Assembly: GCA_003008705.1 (NCBI GenBank)
Contig: PDUO01000030.1
Location: 249,985 to 313,984 of the forward strand
Reading direction: 5' to 3'
Length of the DNA stretch: 64,000 nt
DNA from: Pezicula radicicola
Taxonomy: Eukaryota > Ascomycota > Leotiomycetes > Helotiales > Dermateaceae
Shown: positions 12,136-24,045 of the stretch, piece by piece
Position numbering within the stretch: the stretch's first letter is position 1
Layout of the letters: each line of letters starts with the position of its first letter
The notes under the pieces: model-generated
Told to the model about the DNA's origin: nothing
Databases searched by the model: none
Seen by the model: only the letters and a program-made list of their open reading frames with translations
Position numbers and translations under genes: made by a program

Positions 12136-12990
12136 CCCCATCTGCTCCATTTCAACCTGACCCTCTATCAATTGAACCCCCTCCGCATCCTTTAGGGGCA
12201 CAAGAATTTGGTGTTGGTGCACCTCAGGGGCATTCTTTTCAATATTCAAATCGCACTGGGCGAAGGAAAGCCTTGCTGATCGGAATAAACTATATTAAAC
12301 AGTGGGGAGAGTTATCTAGATGTATCAATGACGTGACAAACATGTCAGCATTCTTGCATGAGAATTTCGGGTATCAGCGAAACGATATGGTCATTCTTAC
12401 TGATGATCAGCAAAGCCCAATGAGCCAGCCGACCAAACAGAAAACTTTACGAGAAATGCACTGGCTTGTAAAGAATAGTCAACCGAACGATCCCCTGTTC
12501 TTCCCCTTTTCAGGTATTGATATTATCCCGTCATCCGTTTTGCGTAAAATCTGATCTAAGATAGGTCACGGCGGTCAAACTAGGAACATCAACAGCAGCG
12601 AAGAGAATGGCTATAATGAGGTTATCTATCCGGTTGACTTCCGAAGAGAGGGAGATGCATAGAATCATGGCCCAACCATTGCCAGCTAGTGTGCGGCTAA
12701 CTGCAATCTTCGATTCATACCACTCGAGAACAGCTGTTGACTTGCCATATATTTTCTCAACTCAAGGTCTCCTTAAGGAACCAACCCTTGCGGAGGTTGC
12801 TGGTCAGGAACTACTTGGTATTGTATCACCTTTCAGCAAAGGTGATATAACTGGCGTTGAGGTAGCTTGACGGGCCTTTTTGAGGAGTGCTTGAGTATTG
12901 GCGACAAACCAAAAGAAAAGATCGTGGTATCGAAGACCTTGCCAGCCGACGTTGTTATATACACTAACGGCTATATTAACCTCGGACTGT
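12136..12990 (+). pseudogene. Metacaspase pseudogene (catalytic Cys replaced by Tyr, two frameshifts)
   Basis: Metacaspases are caspase-fold Arg/Lys proteases tied to fungal stress and cell death. A Pro-rich prodomain remnant ([20 protein letters not shown]) leads into the p20 core: [41 protein letters not shown] 51 bp intron at 12514-12564 splits the histidine loop, and splicing gives SGHGGQT with the dyad His retained. Near 12630-12660 the frame shifts between NEVIYPVDF and MHRIMAQPL. The cysteine loop, normally DSCHSG, reads DSYHSR, so the nucleophile is lost. A second shift near 12865 is needed to reach the p10 segment ending KTLPADVVIY. C-terminal similarity fades after about 12.99 kb. 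These lesions make it a non-functional relic, and a protease-dead product is unlikely given the frameshifts. Confidence 0.85.
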
Positions 12991-13616
12991 AAGTGTATTG
13001 TTCCATTTCGTGTTCCCAAGCTGCTACATAATTCACCCATATAAAAAGTTTCACCCTGCTGTGGCAGAGATGTATGCTCTGGCCTGCTAGCCACGTTCAA
13101 GTTTCTTCTCAGAGATTTCCGTAGCTTTGCTAAGTCTGACTTCTGTAAGATCTCCAGCGTACTATGGTATATATGGGAGGTAAAATCATAGGTAAAATCA
13201 TTACTAGTGCTATATCATCCAAGTTCATTACCGCTATGAAGCAGAGCCCACAGCAAAGCTACTCGCAATTTCTCAACAGACTTTGTGACAAATTCACATC
13301 TAAAAATTACGATTAGAGGCCACAATTGAGCTTTAGTCATCCTCTGGGTTAGAGCTCCTTATAGCAAAACTCGTCTGTCTACAATACTGATGGAATACTG
13401 TAGATATCAATCGCCCTTTCATTATGTAGCAAATATGACCTCTTATTCATCTACCAAGCCTCATACAAAGGCGTTCAAAAATGGATTCAGTTTCCCCTAC
13501 AACTCAATAGCTGGCACAAATTACTTGGAAGCAGCAGCGGTTCGCGAAATGACATGTGGAAAGAGATGCAATTGATGAAGCTTCAGTGTTTTATCAATAG
13601 AAAAGCTATTACCATT
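12991..13616. other. Decayed DNA after the metacaspase relic
   Basis: Possible traces of the metacaspase C-terminus may extend to about 13.15 kb (a segment reading LLRDFRSFAKSDF), but the match is too weak to annotate. No other feature is seen. Confidence 0.4.
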
Positions 13617-13934
13617 TCAAATAAATATAGTTAGATCACTTCGGGGAAACATACTATCTACGTCCCGTTGCAAAAGACGTCTTGCACCTTCGATTGTTTC
13701 GAGTGTGTGGGACTTCAATTTTGTTAGGGATTTTGCACCGGTTGTGGCTTCTTTTAGACCGAAGAGAGCAGCCCATCTGGTAAGACGAACATGAGCGACT
13801 TCAAGGCGGGTCATGTATATCTCGAAATCCTCCCCAAAGCGGCAGCCAAATTGAATACTTTCGAACCATCGGATGCACGTATCGAAGGTAACATGGAGTT
13901 GTGAGATGGCAGTAAGAAGATCGGTGGCCTCCAT
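13617..13934 (-). pseudogene. N-terminal half of a HeLo domain, 3' truncated
   Basis: The 105 codons from the ATG at 13934 match the start of fungal HeLo (prion-inhibition and propagation) domains: a hydrophobic first helix, then TCIRWFESIQFGCRFGEDFE and LEVAHVRLTRWAALFGL, the family signature of a Cys-x-x-W/C-F-E-x-I-Q segment followed by a D/E-rich helix and RL(S/T)RW. The frame ends abruptly after RRLLQRDVDSMFPRSD, about halfway through the domain. Full-length HeLo domains need about 220 residues. The missing part closely corresponds to what is present at 9433-10050 on the other strand. Probably a broken gene; a naturally short HeLo-only protein is less likely. Confidence 0.72.
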
Positions 13935-16739
13935 GATGTAGTTTGGGTTTGAATGATTTTAGATGGGTGGTAGACAAGACTCTTGAAGTTGATGGCAGAT
14001 GGCAATGATGGGGGAAGAGATAGGCTTATATGCGGAAGGAATTGCTATCAAGTTTGTTCCGGATAAAGGTTTGTCTATAAAAGTGATCTAAAAATCGTTG
14101 TCTAAGTCCAATGGATAAAAGAGAGAGTAGGAAATAGGAAAACTTTTCATTGTAGAGTTTGCTTTAGTTGAAATTGAAAATGGTAAGGTACTGCATGGAA
14201 ATCAAGAGACAATACAGATCCAATACTTCTTCCACTTGCAGCATATCTTCATCTAGAAGCCGACACCTTAGCCAACAACAGCTCAAAAAGAACCCAAGAA
14301 GGATAAAGACATTACAACAGTCGAGACCATGACTACTCAAGTCACTAACGTAATTAACAATGACAAAGCACGTTGGTTCTTAGACCTCTTTATACATTAA
14401 CAAAGTATTAGTTCCTAAATTCGCCCCAAAGCGGACTGATCTAGGAATGCACTCAAGAGGGAGTCAGCATATTCCGGGACCGCATATAATGACGGATCCT
14501 CTGATGTAGCACCAAGTGATTCACCCCAGATCGGTTTGGACGAAGTTGTCAAAATCAAGGAGATTCACGAGGAACGTCTGTCTGACCAAGTTTGCAGGAT
14601 TACTGGAACAACGAGATCACACATGACAGGCGCATCATGCATGACAACAAAGCCCTAATTTTGTTTCAATAAGAAATACAGCTAATCACAGGCTCCTTTT
14701 ATAACGACAAAGCTACCCATCAAAAGTAGAATGTAAACATGGATGACCTAGTACTAAACATTGTACTCGCTCTTAATGTGGACTTTTTGTTTCTTGTGGG
14801 ACCTGATGAACGCAGATTGAGTACCTCTAGCTGGTATTGTAGACTCTTTGATGGGTAATCAACAGCCTTTTCTTAAATTACTCGCTTAATCCGGTTCTAG
14901 TAGTTTCCATGTATCGGGACCAAAAGAAGTCTGTATAATAACTGGCTATATAAATTAGAGTGCAATGAAACTAGACTCGTTGTCTGAATTATGTTGCATA
15001 TTTCCTGACTTTTCTTGTATTTCAAAGCAAGAAAGTAATGTGATTATTGCCGAAAGCCTCTTAATAATTCGGATTCAAGCTCCAACAAAGAACACTCTCG
15101 CAAATGTGATACAAACCTAGTCCCAGAAGCAGTAAACGCCAAGCAGTATTTAAAACGATACAAAAAAAGAACGTAAATTCTTCAAAAGGAAATACAGTGG
15201 ATCTGTATCTAGCTGCAGGTTGTGATTACTAGTCTTTCTGTTACATTCCACTGAAGTAAGCGAGCACACTGCAAGAAATTTATATGCAAAGGCCCGATTA
15301 GGAAACCCCTTCAATGTCTAGCACAGAAAAGAGTATAGAGACTGTTTTCTACTTTCAGATCATCTCCAATTGGGACTAAATGGTTAGAGCAAACTTCAAG
15401 CATTTCACTACTTGTCAAGACCGACGTTGCTCTGTCATCGCTTTGCAGACTTTGCGATGTGGCAGACACAAGACAGTGATGGTGTAGACGATTAAAGGCA
15501 ACCCCATTTCTCACAAAGCGAAAACATCAGCTTTTATTGTTAGACAATATTTCACTATAGTTAACTTTTTGTATTAGAACTCAAATACTTCAAAGAATAC
15601 ACCATGGCACCAATTCAATCCAGTTGCCTTGGCGGCACAAACTGTCAGGAATAATATGATGAATTGACTGAATTGTCTATATTCTTGTAATTGATGAAGC
15701 TATTTACATGTAGGGTTGCTATACTACACGTAAGACTAAATAGACTTTCCGAATGTTCCGATGCCCGGAGCCTATTGTAAGTACTATTTCTAATAAATAC
15801 GTATCTTCTTTAATGCAGACCTAGACTTAAAATTTATATAGTACTGTATAGATGAGGATAAACTCACTACTGCAGCTTTCACCCTTAACATCTTATATCC
15901 TTCAATCCCGAGATCGTTTCTAGTAAACTTAAACCTTTTACCAACAGAGCCAATAGCGGTAATGAGATCACCAGCTATTTTTGTGGGGAGTATGGTAGGT
16001 TTTTAATTGGGACTAGATCGGATTTCCAGGGAAGATGGGTATTAAAGTAGGTTCAATTGATGGAGTCGATACTAGTGAGAAGTCTGTGCCTGATGCGGAG
16101 ATATTTTCTAGGAGTAGATTGTATTAGGTAACTACTGTACAGGGTGCGAAGCAGGAGCCGAGGGATTTTGGATCTTCTGGTGATGTACTTGTACTCTAAT
16201 CTTCGAGGAGTCTTGGAGTTATAATGTCTGTGGCTGCGCACTCACTATTAGAGCAATATAAATAGGTCCATTTTTTGACTCTTTAGCTCTTTTCGAAGCT
16301 TATAATACAACACTATCTTGTCAACAATTTCTCTCTTAAACTGTTTACTTGGGTATAAGCCAGGCTATATGTCTGATTCAGATAATAATTCTACTTTGCT
16401 AGAGAAGATGCCCAGTCCAAATACTTTTCCCCCTGACAAATGCTCCACTAAAAACATACAGAGTATTAGGGGCCAAAATCAGATGATAGAAACGTTTGTC
16501 CTCAAGAGACCGCCTAAGTCTGCATCAGAGAGTGCGACAGTACACAGCTTTGGTAGATTCCAGGTTCCTCATCATGTGTATGACTTGGTTTAAGTAGCTT
16601 GACTCGGAAATTCCAGATTCCGGGAAGGGAGTCTGTAAACTAATGCTATTCTTGTCGTGATATATATAGACGTTAAGATTAAGAGACAAGCCTCTGTAGA
16701 TACGAATACGAGATAGACCGACAGTTCGGTTGTTTCTCA

Positions 16740-16760
16740 GCCTTGCTTAATAAGCAAGGC
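16740..16760. promoter_or_regulatory. Perfect palindrome upstream of APC1
   Basis: GCCTTGCTTA-A-TAAGCAAGGC has perfect 10 bp arms around a single A. It lies 160 bp upstream of the APC1 start codon, so it could bind a dimeric factor in this promoter. No factor can be named. Confidence 0.45.
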
Positions 16761-16782
16761 CACCAACAGAGACATGGTCGCG

Positions 16783-16788
16783 ACGCGT
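16783..16788. promoter_or_regulatory. MCB-like element ACGCGT upstream of APC1
   Basis: ACGCGT is the MluI cell-cycle box bound by MBF-type factors in fungi. It lies about 130 bp upstream of the APC1 start codon in the context GTCGCGACGCGTCGA, plausible for a cell-cycle gene. A six-base site can occur by chance. Confidence 0.4.
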
Positions 16789-16919
16789 CGAAGTTTCCAC
16801 CAAAAAACACTCACCACATACCACATACATCCCACTCCCCGCCAGTAATCGAACAAAGGCTGTGCAAGAACTCCATTACTATGCGCGCATCTGCGTGTCG
16901 ATGAGACTCCTCCTGAGAA

Positions 16920-19900
16920 ATGGCCTCGGTCACTTCGCTAGGCCTGCATCAGCCTACAGGACTTCAATATGCGATTCAAGAAGGCCTACTCCCACCGGAC
17001 CCTCCTAGCTCGTCCTACTCGTGGCATAACGATTGCGACGCCGACTCCCAGGAAGACGAGCTATTGGTGACTCGGCGATGTGTGATATGGTCGCGAGGGG
17101 GGGTTTTCCGGAAGAGCTATAAGTTTGACTTGGAGAAGGAAGAGGTCTGCCAGGCTTTGTTGACATCATTTCCTAGTCTTGGACCTCTACCTCCCAAACA
17201 TAAGAAGTCTGCAGATCAAGCTACAACTGCACATACCAACTCAAAGGCCATTGTTGTGTTCTTGAAGACTCAAGCTCATGTCTACTTTTTGTCCGGCACA
17301 AGCCATGTTATACACCTCCCCTTCGAGGTCGAATATGCATCTCCAGCGCCCAACGGCCTCGTTGTACAGCGGAAGCTACGGGTAGACAATCTGGTGGCCG
17401 CGTCTTTGAAGTTCCCCAAGGTTCCTCCGAACTCATTTGTTTCCTCGCAACCTCAGCCATGGTCCGCGACTAGTTCGCAACAATCCACATTCTCAATTGC
17501 AGATCTTGGCGCTCTGAAGCAATTGCCGTTACCACCGGTCTCTACGTTGAAGGATATGTGGGAGCCACCAACCCTTAGCAACGACTCGAATTGGCCCCGG
17601 CTTTTTTCCCTTACAGACCCTCTGGCAGAGATGGGTTTGGTTGTAACACAACCCGTCAAGTCAGAAGGCCGTGGGTACAGGCGAAGCTCAACCAAAATAC
17701 AGCATCTTGATGTTGCAGAAGAAATCTTGCATGTCTCCCGCCGAGGTGATTTCTTCCACAAGGACAACGAACATCCTCTGGTTCTTGCCCTAACCCTCAA
17801 CCGAGAAACTAGCATGTACAATGTGTGGAAGCTGTCATATATTGGACAAGAAAATGGCAAGAAAGCAAATCAGCGTGCCACTAGCGGGGTTATGTCGCGC
17901 CGAAGAAGCTCTTTTCTTCCTGGAACTGGTACAGGAGCTACCACGCCAGGCGCAAATGGCCAGCAATCTTTCCGCGAAAGCTATGGGACGGAAACCAAGG
18001 GGTTCAACCCGAAAACCAGTATTCACCAGGATGACGAGGCGAGAGATAGCTTTGCCTCAACGCTGGATCCCGATTTTGAAAGTGCTGCCATCCCCCGTCG
18101 GAAATCCCGGCGTGTTAGTTCTATGCTGGCTAGGGCTGATTTATCTGCTTCTCACGAACGTTCCGCCTTTAATGATTTAACCAGTCATCAGAATGCAGGA
18201 CCCAGACGTGGAGAGTCCCTTGGCAGCCAGCATACACGAGTAAGCACTGGTGGAAATGCACAAAGCTTTTCCCAGGTCCCACCATTCAACCAAAGCATCA
18301 ATAGTTATTTGGAGGCTCCGGTTGACGAGCTTCTTGATGAGCTTAGAGCTGGTGGCGACTTTGAGGGATTTCATAGTATGGGCCTAGATGACGAGGAATT
18401 TGACACCCTGAAACAGGAGATTGTTCTCACAAAGGTCTGTACTGTTCCAGCGCAGCATAGCAATGTGCGGTATTCAAGCCAGCATATGCCTGCCAAGAGT
18501 CAATGTAAAGTATTTACTCTCGCAGCACCGCCTTCAGCGGCAGACGATCAGCAGAGGAATACAATCGTTATCTGTATTTTAGATCCCGACGAGAAGAGGC
18601 TACTGGTCTTGACTCTCTTCACCAAAAGTCATAAAACAGCCCGTCTTGATGTCAATGGTAGCCAGATTGAAGCACAAAAGGCGGACAAGAATGTTACGGT
18701 TGTATCTCTAGGTGACACAATGAAGGCCGACGGCATCATAGATGCATGTAGACTCGACGATGGGTTCGTTTCACGGATCTTGGTCTTAGCCGATACTCCT
18801 GATGGTTATGGGGAACTTACTCTGCAAGCTCCTTGGTGCGCTTTAATGAAGGTAGCATTACCTGGCAAGTTTGCAATCAGTAACATTCGAAACCTTGGTC
18901 ATGGTGCCACGCCACTCGCAAGGCGTGAAGGAGGCTTCAAACGAGTGCTTAGCCAGGGACCTCGGGCTTTACGGGGCCTTCGAAATTCGAAACCTCGTGG
19001 GTTAATTGATCTACTAGATGATGAAGGCAAGCTCCATCAGGTCCAGATTCGAATGCAACCCCGCAATCACCTTGTCTCTAAAGTGCTTCAAGTTTGCAGG
19101 GCAGTCATCCCTGGGTCTCGTGGTGGCGAAGGAATTTTGGTGGGCTGGTGGAACGTCATGAAATGGCTCGAGTTGGAAGCTATAGAGACCGTTGATATGG
19201 AATGGACTGCTCTGGTAGTCACCATATTCTCACTGGTTCTCGCCTTGGCGGATTCGTCAAAGTCGGTGTCAAGCCGCGTTAATACCAGAGAACGTAAACC
19301 CAGGACTGGTCACCTCCGTTCTAGCAGCGGAGCGAAATCTGATCTAGGAAACTGGGAGATAATGCTAGGACAAGAGGCTTTCAATGGCAATCCCACTCCG
19401 TACTGGGCTGAGAATCCTGGTTGGCAATGGCTCACGGCGCAGGAAGAGCTAAAGATCATTCATGGCGAAGATTCTAGGCTAGATTCGAATGTTTTCGAGC
19501 CTAGTCCTGGCGACAAAGTTGACTTTATACAAAAGCATGTGAAACTAGCCAAAGATTTTGTGCACACAACTCTAGGTCAGGAGGCGCTCCCTGGGTTTCC
19601 AACTTCCGCTTCTGGAGGCAGGTCATTAGAAAGTAGGAGAGCCGCACTTTCTGACGCGATCGTCGCCATTCATCTTCTCAGGGAAGAACAGAAGCTTGAC
19701 ACTATGGCCGTTGATTCATTTACTACCGGTGTTGCAAGTTTATTGCCTGTTTTAGCGCAGGTTACCAGATGGCTGGGTTGGACAGGCTGGGTCCATGCAT
19801 ATGATGTAGAAGAAGCATCTTTACTTGAACTGAATTATGACTTAGGTAAATCTTGAAGTGCGTGCAAACTTGTCAATTGCTAATCTGCATAGGGTCCTCT

Positions 19901-22842
19901 CTGCGGAAGCAGTTTTCTGAGCCATTTGCTTGCCCTTCAATTTACGATTGGTTGCAAACCTGCATTATCAAACGGAAACTAGCACCTTTCACCACCCTCG
20001 CGGAACTAGTAGCGAACAGATCTCTTGCTTCCAGCAAAAGTGTCTGGGATCTTGAACAATGGACAGGATTGACACCGAGGACACTTTTGTTTGTGAAATT
20101 CTTCGCAGCGATGCGTCCCGACTGGTCTTCAGTCCAGTTTGTAGAGGCCCTATGCACGGCCGGCATTGATCTGGTTTTTCTAGAGACTCTACCTGAAGCT
20201 ATCCTAGCACCTCTTCAAGAGGCAATAGTTGAGTGTCAAACCGAGCCTCCAACTACGTGGAGTAAACGTCTCCTAGCTATTGTAGGTCGCGAAGATGTCA
20301 ACATGCTTCTGACACCAGGGCAACGGCCTAAATATGCCCATACAACTCTTCTGGTAATTGTCCCATTTTTTCTCTCATAAGCGACTCTGACATTCCACAG
20401 GCCCCTTCTCACGAGTCTAATATCGATGTACACTCCATATGTAACTCAACAGCAGATCCTGAAAGTACTAGCTCCTTCGATGGCTCTGCAGAAGTGGATC
20501 GACAGGCGATTACTCGCTCAATATTTAAAGATGATCGAAGAATGAACGAAGCCATGAACATCTTGAATACTTTCAGGCCCACCGTTGCCAAGGTCAAGGC
20601 TGAACCAGATTGGTCGGAATCCGACTTACTAGAGGCGCAGAAGGAGCACGTGCAGATGCTAGCATACCGAACTCTTGCAATACCTTCTGGCCGAGGTCTG
20701 CTATATTTCAGCGCCAGGATACCTCTACTGACACAGCGTTTTAATATCGGCGGATTCAATTTAAACTGTGTCATGAAGCCGGATAATAACACCGTTGGAG
20801 TCGACAAGAACTCCTTCACCGAAGAAAAGGTCTGCTGGGCATTCTTCCATGCCGGCGTAGCTGCTGGACTTAGCATTTCTCGGGATGCGAAGGGTATTGA
20901 TACTTCCTGGATTCTTTATAATAAACCTACTCAAGACTTGAGTAACCGCCATGCAGGCTTCTTGTTGGCATTGGGGCTGAATGGGCATTTGAAGTCTGTA
21001 GCCAAATGGGTCGCCTTCAAATATCTCACTCCAAAACACACGATGACTTCAATAGGACTACTCCTTGGTTTGGCTGCATCTTACATGGGCACCATGGACT
21101 CTTTGATCACTCGACTGCTCTCTGTTCATGTTACACGGATGTTGCCACCAGGCGCGGCCGAGCTAAACCTCTCGCCACTTACACAGACAACTGGGATCAT
21201 GGGCATCGGACTTCTTTATTGCAACACCCAACATCGTAGAATGAGCGAGATCATGGTTTCAGAGATTGAGCATATTGATCTAGAGACGGACGAGGAGCCC
21301 TTAAGGAACGAGGGTTACCGGCTTGCTGCTGGATTTTCTCTGGGGTTCATTAACCTTGGCAAAGGGTTGGATCTCAAAGGTCTTCATGACATGGGTTTGA
21401 CCGAGCGGCTTCTGGCATTGGCTGCTGGAAGTAAAAAGGTGGATTTGGTCCACGTGTTGGACAAAGCGACTGCAGCGGCTGTTGTGGCTATTGCTCTCAT
21501 CTTTATGAAGTCTGAGGACAAAGTTCTTGCACGGAAGATTGATGTCCCAGATTCGCTTCTGCAATTCGACTACGTCAGACCTGACATATTTTTGCTCCGG
21601 ACTCTGGCAAAACATTTAATCCTGTGGAGTGGAATAGAGCCCACGCCTGTGTGGATCAAAGCAAGTCTACCTGAACCCTACCGGAATCGCAGCAGTCTCG
21701 AGAATGTCGTCAAATTGACAAGCGAAGATCTCCCATTCTATGATATTATCACAGGTCTTTGCTTCGCCATTGCGCTGCGATATGCTGGCTCGGCTTCTGT
21801 GGTCGCTCGGGACTTGCTAATACATTACTTGGACGAGCTAATGCGGATATGTCGAATCCCGGCAGATACTTTTGATAAGAAGTTGACGAGGAACACAATT
21901 CGAAATTGTCAAGATCTCTTGGCACTTGCCGCAGCAACTGTCATGGCAGGCACTGGAGATACTGTGGTATTCCGTCGGCTTAGAGCTATGCATGGCCGAG
22001 ACGATGGCATAGAAACGCCTTACGGAAGCCACCTCGCTGCCCATCTTGCTGTAGGAGCTCTTTTTCTTGGTGGGGGGACTTACACCTTTAGCACCTCAAA
22101 CTTAGCAATTGCCTCGTTACTTGTAGCATTTTACCCAATATTTCCGTCATCTGTCCAGGACAACAAATCCCATCTCCAAGCTTTCCGCCATTTTTGGGTT
22201 TTTGCGGCAGAAGCTCGATGCCTCGTTACTAGGGACATTGATACTAATCAGCCAGTTCCAATCCCAATCTTAATTACTCTCCGCAATGGCGAACAAATAC
22301 AGCGCCATACGCCATGCCTCTTACCTGAACTTGACCAGATTAAAACTGTACGCACAGACAGTTCCGAGTATTGGAATGTCGTGCTGGATCTAGAGAACAA
22401 CGAAACTCACCTAGGGTCTTTCAAAGCAACGCAGACCATATATATTCGAAAACGGCCTGTCCACGACTCAAGTGTATCGACCTTCCAAGCGACGCTCCAA
22501 GCTCTCAGTGATACTAATGACCTACCCAGCCAGCCTTTGGACTGGTTGTTCGAACTTCCGGTCTTTGCATCGCTCACGAAGGCGGAGCGTGCGCTCGTCC
22601 TTCCGCCGGATAATGGCGGTCCAACCGATATACGTGCTGGCACCGAAGAAACCGTCGTTGACGCTCGGTTGGTGCTTGAGAACGCCACGTTAGAAAGTGG
22701 AAAGAAGGACCGCCTGTTGGGAATCCGGTTATTGTTTGAATGGGCAGATATGGCGAGAGCAGAACGTAAGGATATGCAGTGGATCCGGAGTGAGGTTGTG
22801 GAGAAGTTAAAGGGGCGGGTATGGATGGCAGCAAGGGAGTAA
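16920..22842 (+). CDS. APC1: Anaphase-promoting complex subunit 1 (BimE/Apc1)
   Basis: Scaffold subunit of the APC/C ubiquitin ligase, which marks securin and cyclins for destruction in mitosis. Three exons, 16920-19845, 19893-20353 and 20401-22842, give 1942 residues, the expected size for fungal BimE. The N-terminus (GLHQPTGLQYAIQEGLLPPD) and the early beta-rich region (RRCVIWSRGGVFRKSYKF, KAIVVFLKTQAHVYFLSG) match Apc1. Residues about 310-460 are a Ser-rich disordered insert with RRSS and RRKSRRVSS sites that could be phosphorylated. Around residues 1340-1560 are Rpn1/Rpn2-type PC repeats (GLLLGLAASYMGTMDS, GIMGIGLLYCNT, YRLAAGFSLGFINLGKG). Both introns are 47 bp. The gene appears intact and is the best housekeeping anchor in the window. 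Confidence 0.95.
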
Positions 22843-24045
22843 TAGATCTTGGTTGTCGCATCATGATCCGTGAGTGGCTAGGCGTCCGGTTTCAGCATAT
22901 AATGACTGATAATGACTTGATGGTTGGGAATCTAAGGTGCATAGCGTGCGGGTTGGTAAAAAATGAAGATGGTATTTTGATAGACGTGTGATGAAGTTTT
23001 ACCATGCATGTTTGTCTTTGGACCACAGGTACTATGAGCTCAGTCAGGTACATGGGTGCCGCGCCGCGCTCTAGGGGATGCATCAGGGAAGGACAGTGAT
23101 GCAAGTGGCCTTGTCCGCTATAACTGTGCTGCTTGCATTTTACATCGCGTACATTCTCAAATTCGTGGAATCTACTTCTCAGCAGATCTCTTTCCACCAC
23201 TGACCCCAAGATAATCACTGTCGTTGATATCGTATAACCAAATCAGTGTATCTGAGAACGAGTTAACTGTTTCTTGTGCATGTCGCGTAAAATCAGAGAT
23301 TTTTCTCCTGAATATACTTCCAAGCGAGCCAAGTTGCCAATACCAGGGCCAAGTACGAACTAGTTATAAGGAGTTCCGCCCCAAACTGGGGTATTGAAGT
23401 GGCCTTACTTACCCCGCTTTCTTCATTGGTCTCTAAGCCTAGATTCGGCCTTGTATACGGAGTACTATAGAGTCTGGAACCTGTGCATCTATTGGATGCC
23501 CCCACTTCGGGGTCGCTTGTCAAACTCAGATCGCATATTCAAGCGTCATTGACTGAAAGTAACAATACATACTACTAGCTCATTACGGGCTCACTTTTAC
23601 CTTGAACTTTTATTTTATCTTTAGACTCTACTTGCAATTTGACAGTTTGGACTAGTCCGTGGATATCTATGAAGAACCTCGTAGAGTATTGGTCATGTGC
23701 TTCAGCTATTTGAGCGTTTTCCCCAGACATCAAAGCCAAGTCTTGGCATCTACCATATAAGAACTTTATCCAAGACTTCTGTCATGGAATCGATTTGCGA
23801 TATTTTGAGTAGTGCTTGCTAATTGGTATTTCTGCTCCATATCTCCGTCCTGGCATACGTCGAGGCCCAAGTAATGGAAAGTTGACTTCGAGCGACCAGC
23901 CGAATGCTTTGGCAAGGATTGCGTTAAAGTATATAAGTTACTAGCTTTATCCCCAAATTCTGGGGCTCATTCTTATTGAAGTCATCTTCTTGTTCCCCGC
24001 ATTTTTTTTGTTTCAACTTCCTTCCAACATCAGCGTAACATCAGG
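22843..24045. other. Intergenic between APC1 and the MFS gene
   Basis: No gene is confidently seen. A minus-strand ORF at 23293-23523 ends in a hydrophobic helix (LLITSSYLALVLATWLAW) and could encode a small tail-anchored protein, but nothing else supports it. CT-rich DNA near 23980-24040 is typical of a fungal core promoter for the gene at 24046. Confidence 0.4.

Larger units (their letters stand above)
13935..16919. other. Long intergenic interval upstream of APC1
   Basis: AT-rich and without recognisable coding sequence. An ORF at 16318-16593 (91 codons, polar, rich in Ser/Asn/Pro) has no detectable family and lies too close to the APC1 promoter to call with confidence. The last 200 bp contain the palindrome and MCB site listed separately. 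Confidence 0.45.

Noticed and set aside
16318..16593. ORF of 91 codons upstream of APC1
   Set aside because: Low-complexity polar sequence with no family features; too close to the APC1 promoter to call as a gene.
23293..23523. Minus-strand ORF with a C-terminal hydrophobic helix
   Set aside because: An intron-like GTAAGT...TAG within it would break the frame, and no homologous motif is seen; kept only as a remark.
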